Shown in pieces: positions 8,898 through 19,185 of a stretch of DNA of 64,000 nucleotides. Below the pieces are notes generated by a model. It had not been told where the DNA came from and did not search any database. It saw only the letters and a program-made list of their open reading frames with translations. The first letter of the stretch is position 1, and the number at the start of each line of letters is the position of its first letter. The position numbers were made by a program, and so were the translations under genes. Origin of the DNA: Thiotrichales bacterium (lineage in GTDB: Bacteria; Pseudomonadota; Gammaproteobacteria; HK1); contig JAPOSC010000004.1 in NCBI GenBank assembly GCA_026709935.1, positions 62,789-126,788 on the forward strand. Reading direction: 5' to 3'.

Positions 8898-10484
<1,587 letters not shown>

Positions 10485-10672
10485 GTTGGAATCCGTCGGA
10501 ATCTGCGGCGTCGAGCGGTCGGTGGCGGAAGCCCATGTCGGAGAGTACAGGGCCGGAAAATACGGAAGGGACTGACCGGGGCGCACGTCACGCCCCGGTC
10601 GGATGGAATGCGGCCGGTCCGGATGCGCTTCCGGAGCCGGCGATACGACCTGCTGACGAACGCTGGCCCTGG

Positions 10673-10879
10673 CTAGCCCTGAGTCGTGACGTTTCGGGCC
10701 TGCAAGCCCTTCGGACCCTGCTCGACTTCGAAGCTGACGGTCTGGCCTTCAGTCAAGGTGCGGAATCCGGATGCATTGATCGCGGAGAAATGGACAAACA
10801 CGTCCTCTCCGCCGTCCTGCGGGGCGATGAAGCCATACCCCTTCGAATCGTTGAACCACTTCACGGTACCGATCGGCAT
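10673..10879 (-). CDS. Cold-shock protein, CspA family
   Basis: A 68-aa single cold-shock domain protein, the typical size, acting as an RNA chaperone or transcription antiterminator. It opens [14 protein letters not shown] (RNP1) and continues [10 protein letters not shown] (RNP2), with a C-terminal [16 protein letters not shown] lies 8 nt upstream of the ATG. A promoter-like sequence about 110 nt upstream would give a leader of about 100 nt, as is usual for cold-inducible csp mRNAs. Confidence 0.95.
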   Translation of the reverse strand: MPIGTVKWFNDSKGYGFIAPQDGGEDVFVHFSAINASGFRTLTEGQTVSFEVEQGPKGLQARNVTTQG

Positions 10880-11430
10880 TGATACTTACCTCTGAACAGA
10901 AACGGAGAACGCTTGCAGGTCATCTCAGCGACGAACGGGGAAACCAGGAGGCACTCCGACGGGCGGGACAGCCTTTCAGCGGGCGGGCAGTATAGCCCCA
11001 ACTTCGGGCGGAGAGTCAATTATCGCGCCAACATTATCACCGGGGAGAACCGTGGCACTCGCGCCACTGTTGCAGAGAGGCAACGGCAGCCCGCGATCGG
11101 GGCATCTGACGCGCATTTCTCACTTGTTCTCGGCAAGGATCGGAAAACCACTCAAGCCTGGATGGCTCCGATTCGAGGACCAGAGAACCGTTCAAGCGTT
11201 GAGTGGCTCCGGTTCGAGGACCAACGAGAAATGCGACCGAATGCTCGTCTTCTTCACATACGCCCTGATGCGCATTTCTCACCAGTTCTCGGCGAGGACC
11301 AGAGAACCGTTCAAGCGTTGAGTGGTTCCGGTTCGAGGACCTGTGAGAAATGCGACCGAATGCTCGTCTTCTTCACATACGCCCTGATGCGCATTTCTCA
11401 CCAGTTCTCGGCAAGGAGCCGGAGAACCGC
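10880..11430. other. Intergenic region: csp leader and gene-end repeat array
   Basis: The first ~110 bases hold the csp leader and promoter. From about 11105 to 11445 the sequence is an array of the dispersed gene-end repeat downstream of ada. No protein-coding gene is proposed; small frames here are artefacts of the repeat. Confidence 0.7.
10989..11019 (-). promoter_or_regulatory. Candidate sigma70 promoter of the cold-shock gene
   Basis: On the minus strand TTGACT (11014-11019) is followed after 19 bases by TATACT (10989-10994). It lies in a region locally richer in A+T, about 110 bases from the cold-shock ATG. The 19-base spacer is slightly long. Confidence 0.5.
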
Positions 11431-11445
11431 TCACGCGCTGGATGA
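11105..11445 (-). repeat. Gene-end repeat array downstream of ada (about 119-bp units)
   Basis: Two nearly complete copies and partial copies of the window's dispersed repeat, in the orientation of ada. Perfect 12-bp arms GTGAGAAATGCG (11343-11354) and CGCATTTCTCAC (11390-11401) enclose a 35-nt loop; an equivalent pair lies at 11226-11235 and 11271-11282, and a lone right arm at 11112-11123. The right arms at 11271 and 11390 are 119 bp apart. A 41-bp sub-duplication separates the first copy. The last copy encodes the final codons and stop of ada. Confidence 0.85.
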
Positions 11446-12336
11446 CTCCGGTTCGTCGGTTCCGTCGGTCTCCACGCTCAGCATTGCGAGCTTGTGCTCC
11501 CTCCCCCACCGGTACTCGCCGAGAACCCCCGACGCGCGGATGACCCGGTGACAGGGGATGATCCAGGCCACGGGATTGGACCCGACCGCGGTGCCCACGG
11601 CCCGCGACGCGCCCGGCATCCCGATTCGACAGGCCAGATCGCCGTACGAGGTGACGCATCCGGACGGGACCGCCAGCAGCGCGCGCCAGACCTTGATCTG
11701 GAACGGGGTGCCGCGAAGGTGCAGCCCGACGCCAGGTCCACCCGCCTCGGCGTCGAAGATCCTCTGCGCGATACCGGCGGTGGCGTCCGGATCCTCGATG
11801 AAGGCGGCCGCCTCGACGCCACGGGCAAGCTCCGCGAGCGCCTCGCCGCACCGCTCGGGAGCGGCGAACGCGAGTCCGCACACGCCCCGGGCGGTACGCA
11901 GGATCAGACACCGGCCGAACGGCGACGGGTGCGCGCCGTATCGTATGGTGAGTCCACGCCCCCGATGCCGGTACTCCCCCGGGGTCATCGCCTCCACGTT
12001 GACGAACAGATCGTGCAGCCGCCCCGACCCCGAGAGGCCGGCGTCGTACGCGGCATCGAGCACGCTGCGCGACTGCGCGAGCAACCGCTTCGCGCGCTCC
12101 AGGGTGAGGAACTGGACGTACTTCTTGGGGCTCAGCCCCACCTGACGCTGGAACAGGCGCTGGAAGTGGTGCTCGCTCAGACCGGCGTGGCCCGCCGCCT
12201 CCGCCAGCGAGGGTTGGCGCTCGAAGTTCCGCGACAACCAGTAGAGCGCGTGCGCAACCCGTGATGTGTCGTCCTCGCGCCCCGCGGGCGCCTGGGGTGG
12301 GATGGTCGCCGTCATCGTGGCCTCGGGTGTGGTCAT
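11431..12336 (-). CDS. Ada-like AraC regulator fused to methylated-DNA cysteine methyltransferase
   Basis: A 301-aa DNA alkylation-repair protein. Residues of about 20-120 form an AraC-type helix-turn-helix (LSEHHFQRLFQRQVGLSPKKYVQFLTLERAK). The C-terminal half is an O6-alkylguanine methyltransferase with active-site cysteine in IIPCHRVI, plus GTPFQIKVWRALLAVPSG and SYGDLA. The N-terminal zinc/phosphotriester-repair domain of classical Ada is absent, so it should repair O6-methylguanine without methylphosphotriester sensing. The last few residues (DEPESSSA) are encoded within the adjoining repeat. The gene name ada is only partly appropriate. Confidence 0.9.
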   Translation of the reverse strand: MTTPEATMTATIPPQAPAGREDDTSRVAHALYWLSRNFERQPSLAEAAGHAGLSEHHFQRLFQRQVGLSPKKYVQFLTLERAKRLLAQSRSVLDAAYDAGLSGSGRLHDLFVNVEAMTPGEYRHRGRGLTIRYGAHPSPFGRCLILRTARGVCGLAFAAPERCGEALAELARGVEAAAFIEDPDATAGIAQRIFDAEAGGPGVGLHLRGTPFQIKVWRALLAVPSGCVTSYGDLACRIGMPGASRAVGTAVGSNPVAWIIPCHRVIRASGVLGEYRWGREHKLAMLSVETDGTDEPESSSA

Positions 12337-12568
12337 TGCCTTGCTTCTCCCCGGTACGAAGTTCCAGCGCGGACAACGCGCTTGACCCTGACATTGGCGA
12401 AATCATCCCACCGGGCCGGAGGCTCGACGACCCGATTCTTGCGCAAGCCGGCTACGGTCGTGTGATCCGTGAAAATGCCGGGTACCCGGCCCCGTCTCCC
12501 TCCGCGGGAGACGACGAGCAGCCATGACATGTGTGACCTGTCATTCGTGACGTGAGACTACGAGCCGG

Positions 12569-15500
12569 CTACGGATCGAAGAAACGTCGTCCGCGTTTGA
12601 ACGCGGCCGGGTCGGTCACCAGAGCAGGGAACGACTCGATCTTCGACTCGGTCTCCGACTCGCTCCCGGATTCGGTCATCGTCTCGGGCGTCCCCTCGAT
12701 CATCGGTTCGGGCCCCGCCTCGGTCTCCGGCCCAGGCTCAGACCCAGACCCAGGCCCAGGCCCAGGCCCAGGCTTGGTCACCGCATCCGCGCCCCCGAAC
12801 ATCGCTCCAGCGGCCGAAGACTCACGGCTCGATACCGCGACGACCAGCCCGCGGGCCGTGTCCGGATCGGCGACGAGATCGCGCCAGGCGCCAGCGAGAT
12901 CGTCCCGGCCGACGGCGCGCACCGCCTCGAGGAGACGCTCGCGCCGGTCGAACCCGTAGTGCTCGCGATCGATCGCATGCCAGTAGCGTTCGGTGCGCTC
13001 GTCGAGCTGTGTCTCGGCCTCCAGCAGGGCGCTCTCGACCGCGGCGCGATGGCGTTCGAACACGGACGGCGGCATGTCGCGAAGCACTCCACCGAACCGG
13101 TCGATGAACCCATCGACCTCGCGGTGGAGCGCCTCGGGCGGCGTCGAGGGGGACTGAACCACCAGCGCAAGGCCCGGCACTTCGAGCAGTGGAAAGAGGG
13201 TCGCGAAGACGATGTACCCGATCTCGCGCTCGGTGCGGAGTTCGTGGAAGAACCGGTTGCCCGCCGCCTGCGCGAGCAGCGCCATCGTCGCCCGCTCCGG
13301 AAATCCGCGATCGCGCCCCTGGCGGTAGACGACGAGCGCATGGTCTTCGTGCCGGCTGTCGAGCCACCACGCGGGGCGCGGGCCGGAGTCCAGCCGCACG
13401 ACGCGGCCGTGCATGACCGACGCCGCCCGCATCGAACCGAGCAGCTCGCGCTCCAGTACGCGGCCGAGCGCCTTCGCGCCCTCTTCGGTGACATTCCCGT
13501 GGGCGAGGGCGACGACCGTTCCCCGCTCGAAGAACCGCGCCGCGTACTCGCGCAGATCGTCGAGCGCGACCGCATCGAGCGCTTCGAGCAGAGCCTCCTC
13601 GGACCAGTACGGGTCGAGGAGCAGCTCGCGCACCCCGCCCATCGCACGGTCGGTCGGGCTGCGCTCGCCGATGTTTCGCAGGCGCCGGGCGTACTCGGTC
13701 TTCTCCGCCTCGAACCGGTCCGCCGGAAGCGGCAGCGCGCGAAGCGTGGAGACGATGCGCGCGAGCAGCAGATCCTGCTTGTCACTCCAGCCGGAGAGAC
13801 GGACGGTCAGCCCGCGACGATGGCGGTAGAGCGCGTGGGACTGCCCGGCCAGCACGGCGGGATAGGCGAACTCGTTGAGCGCATCGTTCGCCATGCGCAC
13901 GAGCAGGGCGCTCAGCACCGCGTGCCGCGGCGAGTCGCCGGCAATCGGGGAACGGACGGAGAAGTAGAAGTTGGTGCGCGGCGGCCCGAACTCCACGTCG
14001 GCGTGGTGCCACAGATCGAAGCCGGGCCGGCTCACGATGCGCTCCGGCCGAGCCCCGGCCTCCGATGCGTCGATCAGTTCGAGGTTGTCGGGGAGGAACG
14101 GATTCGGCGCCGGCAGCGCAAACGCGTCGTGCGACGCGGCATCGCGCCAGCGCGCCACGGTGTCGGCCGGGATCGGAGTCAGCCGGTACGGAGTGTCGTA
14201 GAACGGGTCGACCGAGTCCGTGGTCACGCCCTTCGCCACCACCGTCATCAGGACACGGTCCGGGGTGAGGAAGGAGAGAAAGCGCCGTTCCACTTCGGGG
14301 TCGAAGTCGTCGAAACGCCAGGGCGCGATCAGCACCTCCGCGGCCGGATGGATGTGCAAGGCGGAGGCGAGCGACACCGCCCAGGACCGGGGAGCCGCCT
14401 TCTCCTGAAAGCGGAAACCGATCCGCGCCATGCGCGCGAACTCCTCGTGATAACGCGGCTCGATGCCTTGCGCACGAATGAGACGGAGGTACGCGAACAC
14501 CGCGGCCACCAAGTCGTCGCGATGAGCGAGCCCCGCTTCCGTCAACTGGATGGTCACCCTGAACGTCGCGAAGTCCCGGTGCCGCATGTCCGGCCCCGCG
14601 CTCAGCCCTTCCGCCCAGCCCCGCGCCTTCAGCGCCGAGAGCAGGCTGCCGCGGCCTTCGTGGCCGAGGAGGTGGGAGACGAGGTTGAGCGGGTGCGCCC
14701 GGTGGTCCGGGCGCATCGAGGGAAGCGCGAACGAGAGCGAAAGAGCGCGGAGTTCCCGGATCGGCTCGACCTCGAGCCGCGCGGGCAGCAAACCTTCCGG
14801 GTAGAGCGGCGTGTCGATCCGCGGCGGATCGTGGTCGCGGCGGGGTACCGCGGCGAACCGCGCCCGGACCCAGCCCTCCAGCACCTCGAGCGGCTCGCGG
14901 CCGACCACGACGAGCTTCATCAGGTGCGACGAGTAGGTGCGCGCATGAAAGTCGATCAGATCGTCGCGGATATCGGCGCCGGGACGGTCGGCCAGCGTCT
15001 CGGCGTTCCCCGCCAGGAATTTCGAGAGAGGATGGCGGGGGTCGAGCGCCTCACGCCACGCCGCGAAACCGCGGAGCCGGTCGCTGCGGCGGCGCGAGAT
15101 GTACTCCGAGTGCACCACCTGACGCTCGCGCCCGACGTACTCGGGGTCGAACCGGGGCGCGATGAAGAACTGGGCGAAGCGGTCGAGCGCGCCTTCGAGG
15201 TACTCGGCGTCGACGTCGAAGAAGTAGCTGGTGTGGGCGAACGAGGTGGTGGCGTTGCTGGAACCGCCGTGCTCGGCGAGGAATCGACCGTACTCGCCGG
15301 CATCCGGGTACTTCTCCGTACCGAGAAACAGCATGTGCTCCAGGAAGTGTGCGAGCCCCGCACGGTCCTCCGGATCGCTGCCGCTGCCCACGTTGACATT
15401 CAGCGCGGCCGCCCCCTCGTCGGCATCGGGGTCGGAGACGACGAGCGCCTCGAGCCCGTTGTCGAGCACGAATGCCCGGTAGTCCCGGGTATCGGCGGGA

Positions 15501-15676
15501 CTGCGCTCGATCTCGACGCCGCGCTCGATCTCGACGCCGCGCGCGGTCTCGACGCTGCACGACTCGATGGAGGGGTCCGGGGCACCGGCGCCTTGCGCCG
15601 ACGCCGCCGCCACGAGCAACAACGCGGACAGAAGAGTGAGGATCGCCGCGCATCCGCGGCACCGGGGAATGGTCAT
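12569..15676 (-). CDS. M16 family zinc metalloprotease (pitrilysin/insulinase-like)
   Basis: A 1035-aa periplasmic protease of the pitrilysin branch of M16. ATG 15676 is chosen because it opens a signal peptide (ILTLLSALLLVAAASAQG). The inverted zinc motif HFLEH is at about residues 109-113, with the distal Glu in the following helix, and the usual four M16 repeats follow, including TEREIGYIVFATLF in the C-terminal half. An 18-bp tandem repeat encodes RGVEIE repeats just before the catalytic domain, and the C-terminus carries PGPGPGPGSGSEPGP and ETE/ES repeats not seen in pitrilysin. It degrades peptides in family members; the substrate here is unknown. Confidence 0.9.
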   Translation of the reverse strand: MTIPRCRGCAAILTLLSALLLVAAASAQGAGAPDPSIESCSVETARGVEIERGVEIERSPADTRDYRAFVLDNGLEALVVSDPDADEGAAALNVNVGSGSDPEDRAGLAHFLEHMLFLGTEKYPDAGEYGRFLAEHGGSSNATTSFAHTSYFFDVDAEYLEGALDRFAQFFIAPRFDPEYVGRERQVVHSEYISRRRSDRLRGFAAWREALDPRHPLSKFLAGNAETLADRPGADIRDDLIDFHARTYSSHLMKLVVVGREPLEVLEGWVRARFAAVPRRDHDPPRIDTPLYPEGLLPARLEVEPIRELRALSLSFALPSMRPDHRAHPLNLVSHLLGHEGRGSLLSALKARGWAEGLSAGPDMRHRDFATFRVTIQLTEAGLAHRDDLVAAVFAYLRLIRAQGIEPRYHEEFARMARIGFRFQEKAAPRSWAVSLASALHIHPAAEVLIAPWRFDDFDPEVERRFLSFLTPDRVLMTVVAKGVTTDSVDPFYDTPYRLTPIPADTVARWRDAASHDAFALPAPNPFLPDNLELIDASEAGARPERIVSRPGFDLWHHADVEFGPPRTNFYFSVRSPIAGDSPRHAVLSALLVRMANDALNEFAYPAVLAGQSHALYRHRRGLTVRLSGWSDKQDLLLARIVSTLRALPLPADRFEAEKTEYARRLRNIGERSPTDRAMGGVRELLLDPYWSEEALLEALDAVALDDLREYAARFFERGTVVALAHGNVTEEGAKALGRVLERELLGSMRAASVMHGRVVRLDSGPRPAWWLDSRHEDHALVVYRQGRDRGFPERATMALLAQAAGNRFFHELRTEREIGYIVFATLFPLLEVPGLALVVQSPSTPPEALHREVDGFIDRFGGVLRDMPPSVFERHRAAVESALLEAETQLDERTERYWHAIDREHYGFDRRERLLEAVRAVGRDDLAGAWRDLVADPDTARGLVVAVSSRESSAAGAMFGGADAVTKPGPGPGPGSGSEPGPETEAGPEPMIEGTPETMTESGSESETESKIESFPALVTDPAAFKRGRRFFDP
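12729..12773 (-). repeat. In-frame 6-bp tandem repeat in the M16 protease tail
   Basis: A run of about seven GGCCCA-like hexamers on the plus strand encodes the Pro-Gly repeat near the protease C-terminus. Next to it are further degenerate Ser/Glu repeats. Confidence 0.7.
15506..15559 (-). repeat. In-frame 18-bp tandem repeat in the M16 protease
   Basis: Two identical 18-bp units (15506-15523 and 15524-15541) and one degenerate unit encode RGVEIE repeats between the signal peptide and the catalytic domain. Confidence 0.75.
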
Positions 15677-15866
15677 TTCACCGCCGGGGGTCGTGGCAGG
15701 CGAGGAGATTCGATTGGACCGCCTCCGCGCCGGGACGTTCGGGGCGGCGGGCGTAACCGTTCTTCCGGGCCGTGGGGGCTCCGGGACCGGAGAGCCGGGC
15801 CTCGACTCGCGCGTCGTGGCATCCGCGACGCGCGGAGACTCGGATGAGCACGGTGCGGCGGCCCGC

Positions 15867-16190
15867 TCAGCCGCCTTCCCTCGCCTTGCCTCCGAGGCAC
15901 TTCGGGGAATCGGGCGCAGCGGCGCCGGTCCGCGCCCACGCCTCCTTGGTGTAGGTATGGACCGCGAGCGCGTGCACGCCCGTGCGCAGCTCCTCGTCCA
16001 CGGCACCGAACACCATCCGATGCTGTGCGACCCGCGGCTTTCCGGCGAAGGCGCCGGAGACGACGACGACCTTGAAGTGGGTCTCGGAGCCGGCCGGCAC
16101 GTTGTGCTGCCCGCTCTCGTTCACCACCTCCAGATGCACCGGCGCCAGCGCGCCGGTGAGCTTCTCGCGTATGCGCTGCTCCACGATCAT
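15867..16190 (-). CDS. bolA: BolA family protein
   Basis: A 107-aa protein of the BolA/IbaG fold, which cooperates with monothiol glutaredoxins in iron-sulfur cluster trafficking and, in enterobacteria, affects morphology under stress. Visible are IREKLTGALAPVHLEVVNES, SETHFKVVVVSGAFAGKPRVAQHRMV and HALAVHTYTKEAW, with the conserved His of the class. ATG 16190 is preferred (GGGAAG upstream); the open frame extends further upstream but without homology. It lies between sohB and the M16 protease on the same strand. Confidence 0.92.
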   Translation of the reverse strand: MIVEQRIREKLTGALAPVHLEVVNESGQHNVPAGSETHFKVVVVSGAFAGKPRVAQHRMVFGAVDEELRTGVHALAVHTYTKEAWARTGAAAPDSPKCLGGKAREGG

Positions 16191-16425
16191 CGCAACTTCC
16201 CGTCGATGGCTTCGATCCCGGACAAGGATACGGGACCGACCCATGCGCGGGAACCTCGCACCGATCGGCGCCGCCATTCCCGCCATGCGGAACAGGTTCC
16301 CGGCATTACCCGCAATGGACCACGTCCGGAACCTGCGTCGGGCACGGCTGCATGACAAGTGCATTCCCGACATCGCGCTGGAGCAGTACCGCCCGTAGGC
16401 GCATCCACCGTTACGTCCTTCAACC

Positions 16426-17460
16426 CTACAGCGACAGTCGCCGGTCCTTCTCGCTCGTCCGCAGGGCGGTCTCGGCGCCGCCCAGGAATGCAGACACCGA
16501 TTCCGCAAGCCGGGATGCAAGCCGCTTGCGGGCCTCGAAGCGGACCCCGACCAGTTCGGCCCGTTCGGTCGCCGCGAGGAGATAGTCGTCGCTGGTGACG
16601 AGTTCGTCGCACAGACCGAGGTCCTTCGCCCGGCGCCCGAGCCAGTGCTCACCGGTGGCGACCCGCTCGACATCGAGCCCCGGACGCTGCTCCGCGACGA
16701 AGTGCTTGAAGATGCCGTGGATCTCCCCGATGTCCTGCGTGAGCTTCGCACGGTCGGCGTCGGTGTTCTCCCCGAACATGGTGACGGTGCGCTTGAACTC
16801 CCCGCCCTTGAACTGCTCGAAGTCGATGCCGTGGCGGTCGAGCAGGCGATGGAAGTTCGGGATTTGTGCCAGCACCCCGATCGAACCGAGAATGGCGAAC
16901 GGCGCGGCGAGGATGCGATCCGCCACGCATGCCATCATGTAGCCGCCGCTCGCCGCGATGCGGTCCACGCTCACGGTGAGCGGAATGCCACGTTCGCGCA
17001 CCCGCATGAGCTGGGATGCGGCAAGGCCGTACTCGTGCACGAGACCACCCGCGCTTTCGAGCCGCACCAGCACTTCGTCCTCGGGCCGGGCGTGCGCCAG
17101 CACCGCCGTCACCTCTTCGCGGAGCGACGATACCGCGCTGGCGCGGATGTCGCCCTTGAAGTCGAGCACGAAGACCCGGGGACGGTCCGCCCCGGTGCCC
17201 TTCTCGCGGGCCTTCGCCTCGCGCTTGCGATCTTTCGCCGCCGCCTTGCGTGCCTTGCCGCGCAGCAGCCCGCTCTCCAGAGTGCGTTTCATTTCGTGGT
17301 AGCGGGCCCCGAGATCGCGCACTTCGAGCCGCTCGGGGCCGCCGCCCGCGCGCCGCCGCGCGGCGAGCACCGCGACGAGGAGAATCAGGGCGGCAACGGC
17401 CGCGGCGACGGTCAGCGTCTCGGCCAGAAACAGTCCGTACTGCCACAGATAGTCGAGCAT
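16426..17460 (-). CDS. sohB: Inner-membrane S49 peptidase SohB
   Basis: A 344-aa signal-peptide-peptidase-like serine protease, close to E. coli SohB in length. ATG 17460 (GGGAG 8 nt upstream) is preferred to an in-frame ATG at 17475. Residues 10-32 are a transmembrane anchor, followed by a Lys/Arg/Glu-rich linker (KARKAAAKDRKREAKAREKG). The S49 domain includes VFVLDFKGDIRAS, catalytic Ser in RIAASGGYMMAC (about residue 171) and GSIGVLAQIPN. The active site should face the periplasm. Confidence 0.93.
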   Translation of the reverse strand: MLDYLWQYGLFLAETLTVAAAVAALILLVAVLAARRRAGGGPERLEVRDLGARYHEMKRTLESGLLRGKARKAAAKDRKREAKAREKGTGADRPRVFVLDFKGDIRASAVSSLREEVTAVLAHARPEDEVLVRLESAGGLVHEYGLAASQLMRVRERGIPLTVSVDRIAASGGYMMACVADRILAAPFAILGSIGVLAQIPNFHRLLDRHGIDFEQFKGGEFKRTVTMFGENTDADRAKLTQDIGEIHGIFKHFVAEQRPGLDVERVATGEHWLGRRAKDLGLCDELVTSDDYLLAATERAELVGVRFEARKRLASRLAESVSAFLGGAETALRTSEKDRRLSL

Positions 17461-17711
17461 CGTGCGGGCTCCCATGCAGTGAGGATCGGCGCGGATCTTG
17501 CCACGGCGCCCGAGCCCGGGACGCGGAATGGCGCGGCGCGGCAGGATCGCTTTCTTGTCGTGTCCGGAGCCGGAGGCCCGGGAAGAACGGGCTCGCAGGA
17601 ACGATTTGCAGCCCCGAGGTGCCTGGTTCGGCAGGTCCTCCGACCCCGCCGAACCCTGCGCAGTGCGGTACCGCAGCGCAGTCCCGGCGCCGGACGGCTC
17701 AGCCGGAACGG

Positions 17712-18272
17712 TTACCCGTCGGTCGGTGGTACCGCAGCCTGGAGAAGGTCTTGCAGCGCGTCGTCCGCGCTGGTGGCCACGCGAAGCTGCACGCGCTGGT
17801 GCGGCTCGAGGTAGCCGGCGTCGGTCATATGGTCCAGGAACGCGATCAGGGCGTCGTAGTAGCCGTCGATGTTGAGCAGCACCGACGGTTTGTCGTGGAT
17901 ACCGAGCTGGGCCCACGTCCACATCTCGAACAGCTCGTCCATAGTCCCGATGCCGCCGGGGAGCGAGATGAAGCCATCGGAAAGCGAGGCCATGAGCGAC
18001 TTGCGCTCCAGCATCCCCTCCACCGCGCGCAGCTCGGTGATGCCCTTGTGGAGGTGTTCGCGCAGAAAGAGATCGCGCGGGATCACACCGATGACCCGGC
18101 CGTCGGCGGCAAGCGCCGCATCCGCCACTGCGCCCATCATCCCCCGCCCGCCGCCGCCGTAGACGAGCTCGATGCCGCGCGCGGCAATGGCGGTGCCCAG
18201 CGCCGTCGCGGCATTGCGCCACGACGCCGTGCGCCCGGCGCGGGAGCCGCAGAATACGCAGATGCGTTTCAT
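17712..18272 (-). CDS. LOG family nucleotide phosphoribohydrolase (TIGR00730 type)
   Basis: A 186-aa Rossmann-fold protein of the LOG/YgdH family; characterised members hydrolyse nucleotide 5'-monophosphates such as cytokinin ribotides to base and ribose phosphate. It starts MKRICVFCGSRAG and shows VYGGGGRGMMGAVADAA and the signature LPGGIGTMDELFE with its catalytic Arg/Glu context. Length is normal. It is transcribed with sohB on the minus strand after a 250-base gap in which no gene was seen. Confidence 0.92.
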   Translation of the reverse strand: MKRICVFCGSRAGRTASWRNAATALGTAIAARGIELVYGGGGRGMMGAVADAALAADGRVIGVIPRDLFLREHLHKGITELRAVEGMLERKSLMASLSDGFISLPGGIGTMDELFEMWTWAQLGIHDKPSVLLNIDGYYDALIAFLDHMTDAGYLEPHQRVQLRVATSADDALQDLLQAAVPPTDG

Positions 18273-18387
18273 GCCGATTCAGGTTCCCCGTGGTGTCCGT
18301 GTGTCCCTGCGTGCTCGACGAGCACCGCACACGCTAAGCGCACCGGGCGGGGAAAGCAACGGGGATCCGACCGGCGGGGATTCGAGT

Positions 18388-18450
18388 TACACGGCCCAGA
18401 TTTCTCACGCACTCTCGGCCTGGACCGGAGAACCGCTCAGGCTTGGGTGG
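18388..18450 (-). repeat. Degenerate copy of the gene-end repeat
   Basis: Read on the minus strand, CAAGCCTGAGCGGTTCTCCG and a following GTGAGAAAT match the linker and left arm of the family near ctaA and ada, but the second arm is missing. Confidence 0.55.
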
Positions 18451-18499
18451 CCAACGCCTCTCCCATAGGGTCCGAGTTCACTGAAACGGCGAGAGAAGG

Positions 18500-18572
18500 G
18501 GGAGCGGTGCCGGTCGGAGTCATCCCGGGGGGATCACCTGAGACATCCCCGCGAGACACCGACACCGCTCCC
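18500..18572. ncRNA. Candidate structured RNA or large hairpin
   Basis: GGGAGCGGTG (18500-18509) pairs perfectly with CACCGCTCCC (18563-18572); after a single C/A mismatch CGGT (18511-18514) pairs with ACCG (18558-18561); and GGGGAT (18529-18534) pairs with ATCCCC (18545-18550). No known riboswitch consensus is evident. It may be an element of either strand; the minus strand would place it after the ribbon-helix-helix gene. Confidence 0.35.
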
Positions 18573-18721
18573 TGAGCCACGGCCTCCCCGTGCATCCCTT
18601 CGCAAGCAGGAAGGTGTCCCTGTCCCCGAAAGCTACACGCGCTCTTGACGCCGTCGTAGCAAGGAGGTGGAGCAAGCGACGGCACTGGGAGCGCCCTCGA
18701 AAGATTCAGAATCCCCGTGAG

Positions 18722-18790
18722 GCAGTACCGCCGCCCACTCCGTAAATCGTCTGTCCTGCGCTTACTGCGCACCCCGTAGGGCGGTACTGC
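18722..18790. repeat. 69-bp element bounded by 11-bp perfect inverted repeats
   Basis: GCAGTACCGCC (18722-18732) and GGCGGTACTGC (18780-18790) flank 47 bases. The right end touches the stop codon of the next minus-strand gene. It could be a miniature inverted-repeat element or a long hairpin. Confidence 0.4.
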
Positions 18791-19011
18791 TAGGCGGCTT
18801 GCGCTTCCTCCTCGCCGCACCGCCTCAACAACGCTTCCGCAATCGCCAGCCGCACGACATCACTTTGGCTGTGCTGGTCCCGCGGCTTCCCGACATGCAG
18901 TTGGCGATTACCCCTCGGCGCATCATCACGGTTCACCCTGGCGACCAGCGCATCGAGATTCGCGCAGTCTTCGCGGGAGAGCCGCATGTGCAGGAATCGC
19001 TCGGTGGCCAT
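18790..19011 (-). CDS. Ribbon-helix-helix-like small protein
   Basis: A 73-aa protein beginning MATERFLHMRLSREDCANLD, with a C-terminal helix SQSDVVRLAIAEALLRR. The beta-strand, then helix, then a second helix starting at a conserved-looking SQSDVVR resembles CopG/RHH DNA-binding proteins, which act as repressors or antitoxins. AGGAG lies 10 nt before the ATG. No toxin gene is adjacent. It lies in the lower-G+C patch beside the lipoprotein. The annotation is tentative. Confidence 0.5.
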   Translation of the reverse strand: MATERFLHMRLSREDCANLDALVARVNRDDAPRGNRQLHVGKPRDQHSQSDVVRLAIAEALLRRCGEEEAQAA

Positions 19012-19185
19012 TGGTCATTTGCTCCTGAACGGTTCCTAGAGGGAAAAAAGTGCTGACGGTCTGGTGGGCTGCGGAAGCGCGGAGAAAAGACTCAAGCTCC
19101 GAACTGTTTCCCGTCAAACCGCCAGCACTACCCTTGTTGGGGAATGGGGCGCTCTACAGGGAGAGCGCCCCTGTGAAACTACCGC

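Larger units (their letters stand above)
18273..18789. other. Intergenic region with repeats and structured elements
   Basis: No convincing coding gene. It contains a degenerate gene-end repeat (18388-18450), a 73-base nested stem-loop (18500-18572) and an inverted-repeat element (18722-18790) that starts at the end of the next gene. Confidence 0.6.

Noticed and set aside
11037-11430. Small open frames over the repeat array after ada
   Set aside because: They follow the repeat structure and share peptides with the ctaA and sixA copies on either strand.
12959-15847. A very long open frame on the plus strand opposite the M16 protease
   Set aside because: It is antisense to a gene with clear HFLEH and family repeats; long antisense frames are expected in such G+C-rich coding sequence and the product has no family features.
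18500-18572. TPP riboswitch (a CTGAGA motif is present)
   Set aside because: The second conserved TPP segment is missing and no thiamine gene lies downstream.
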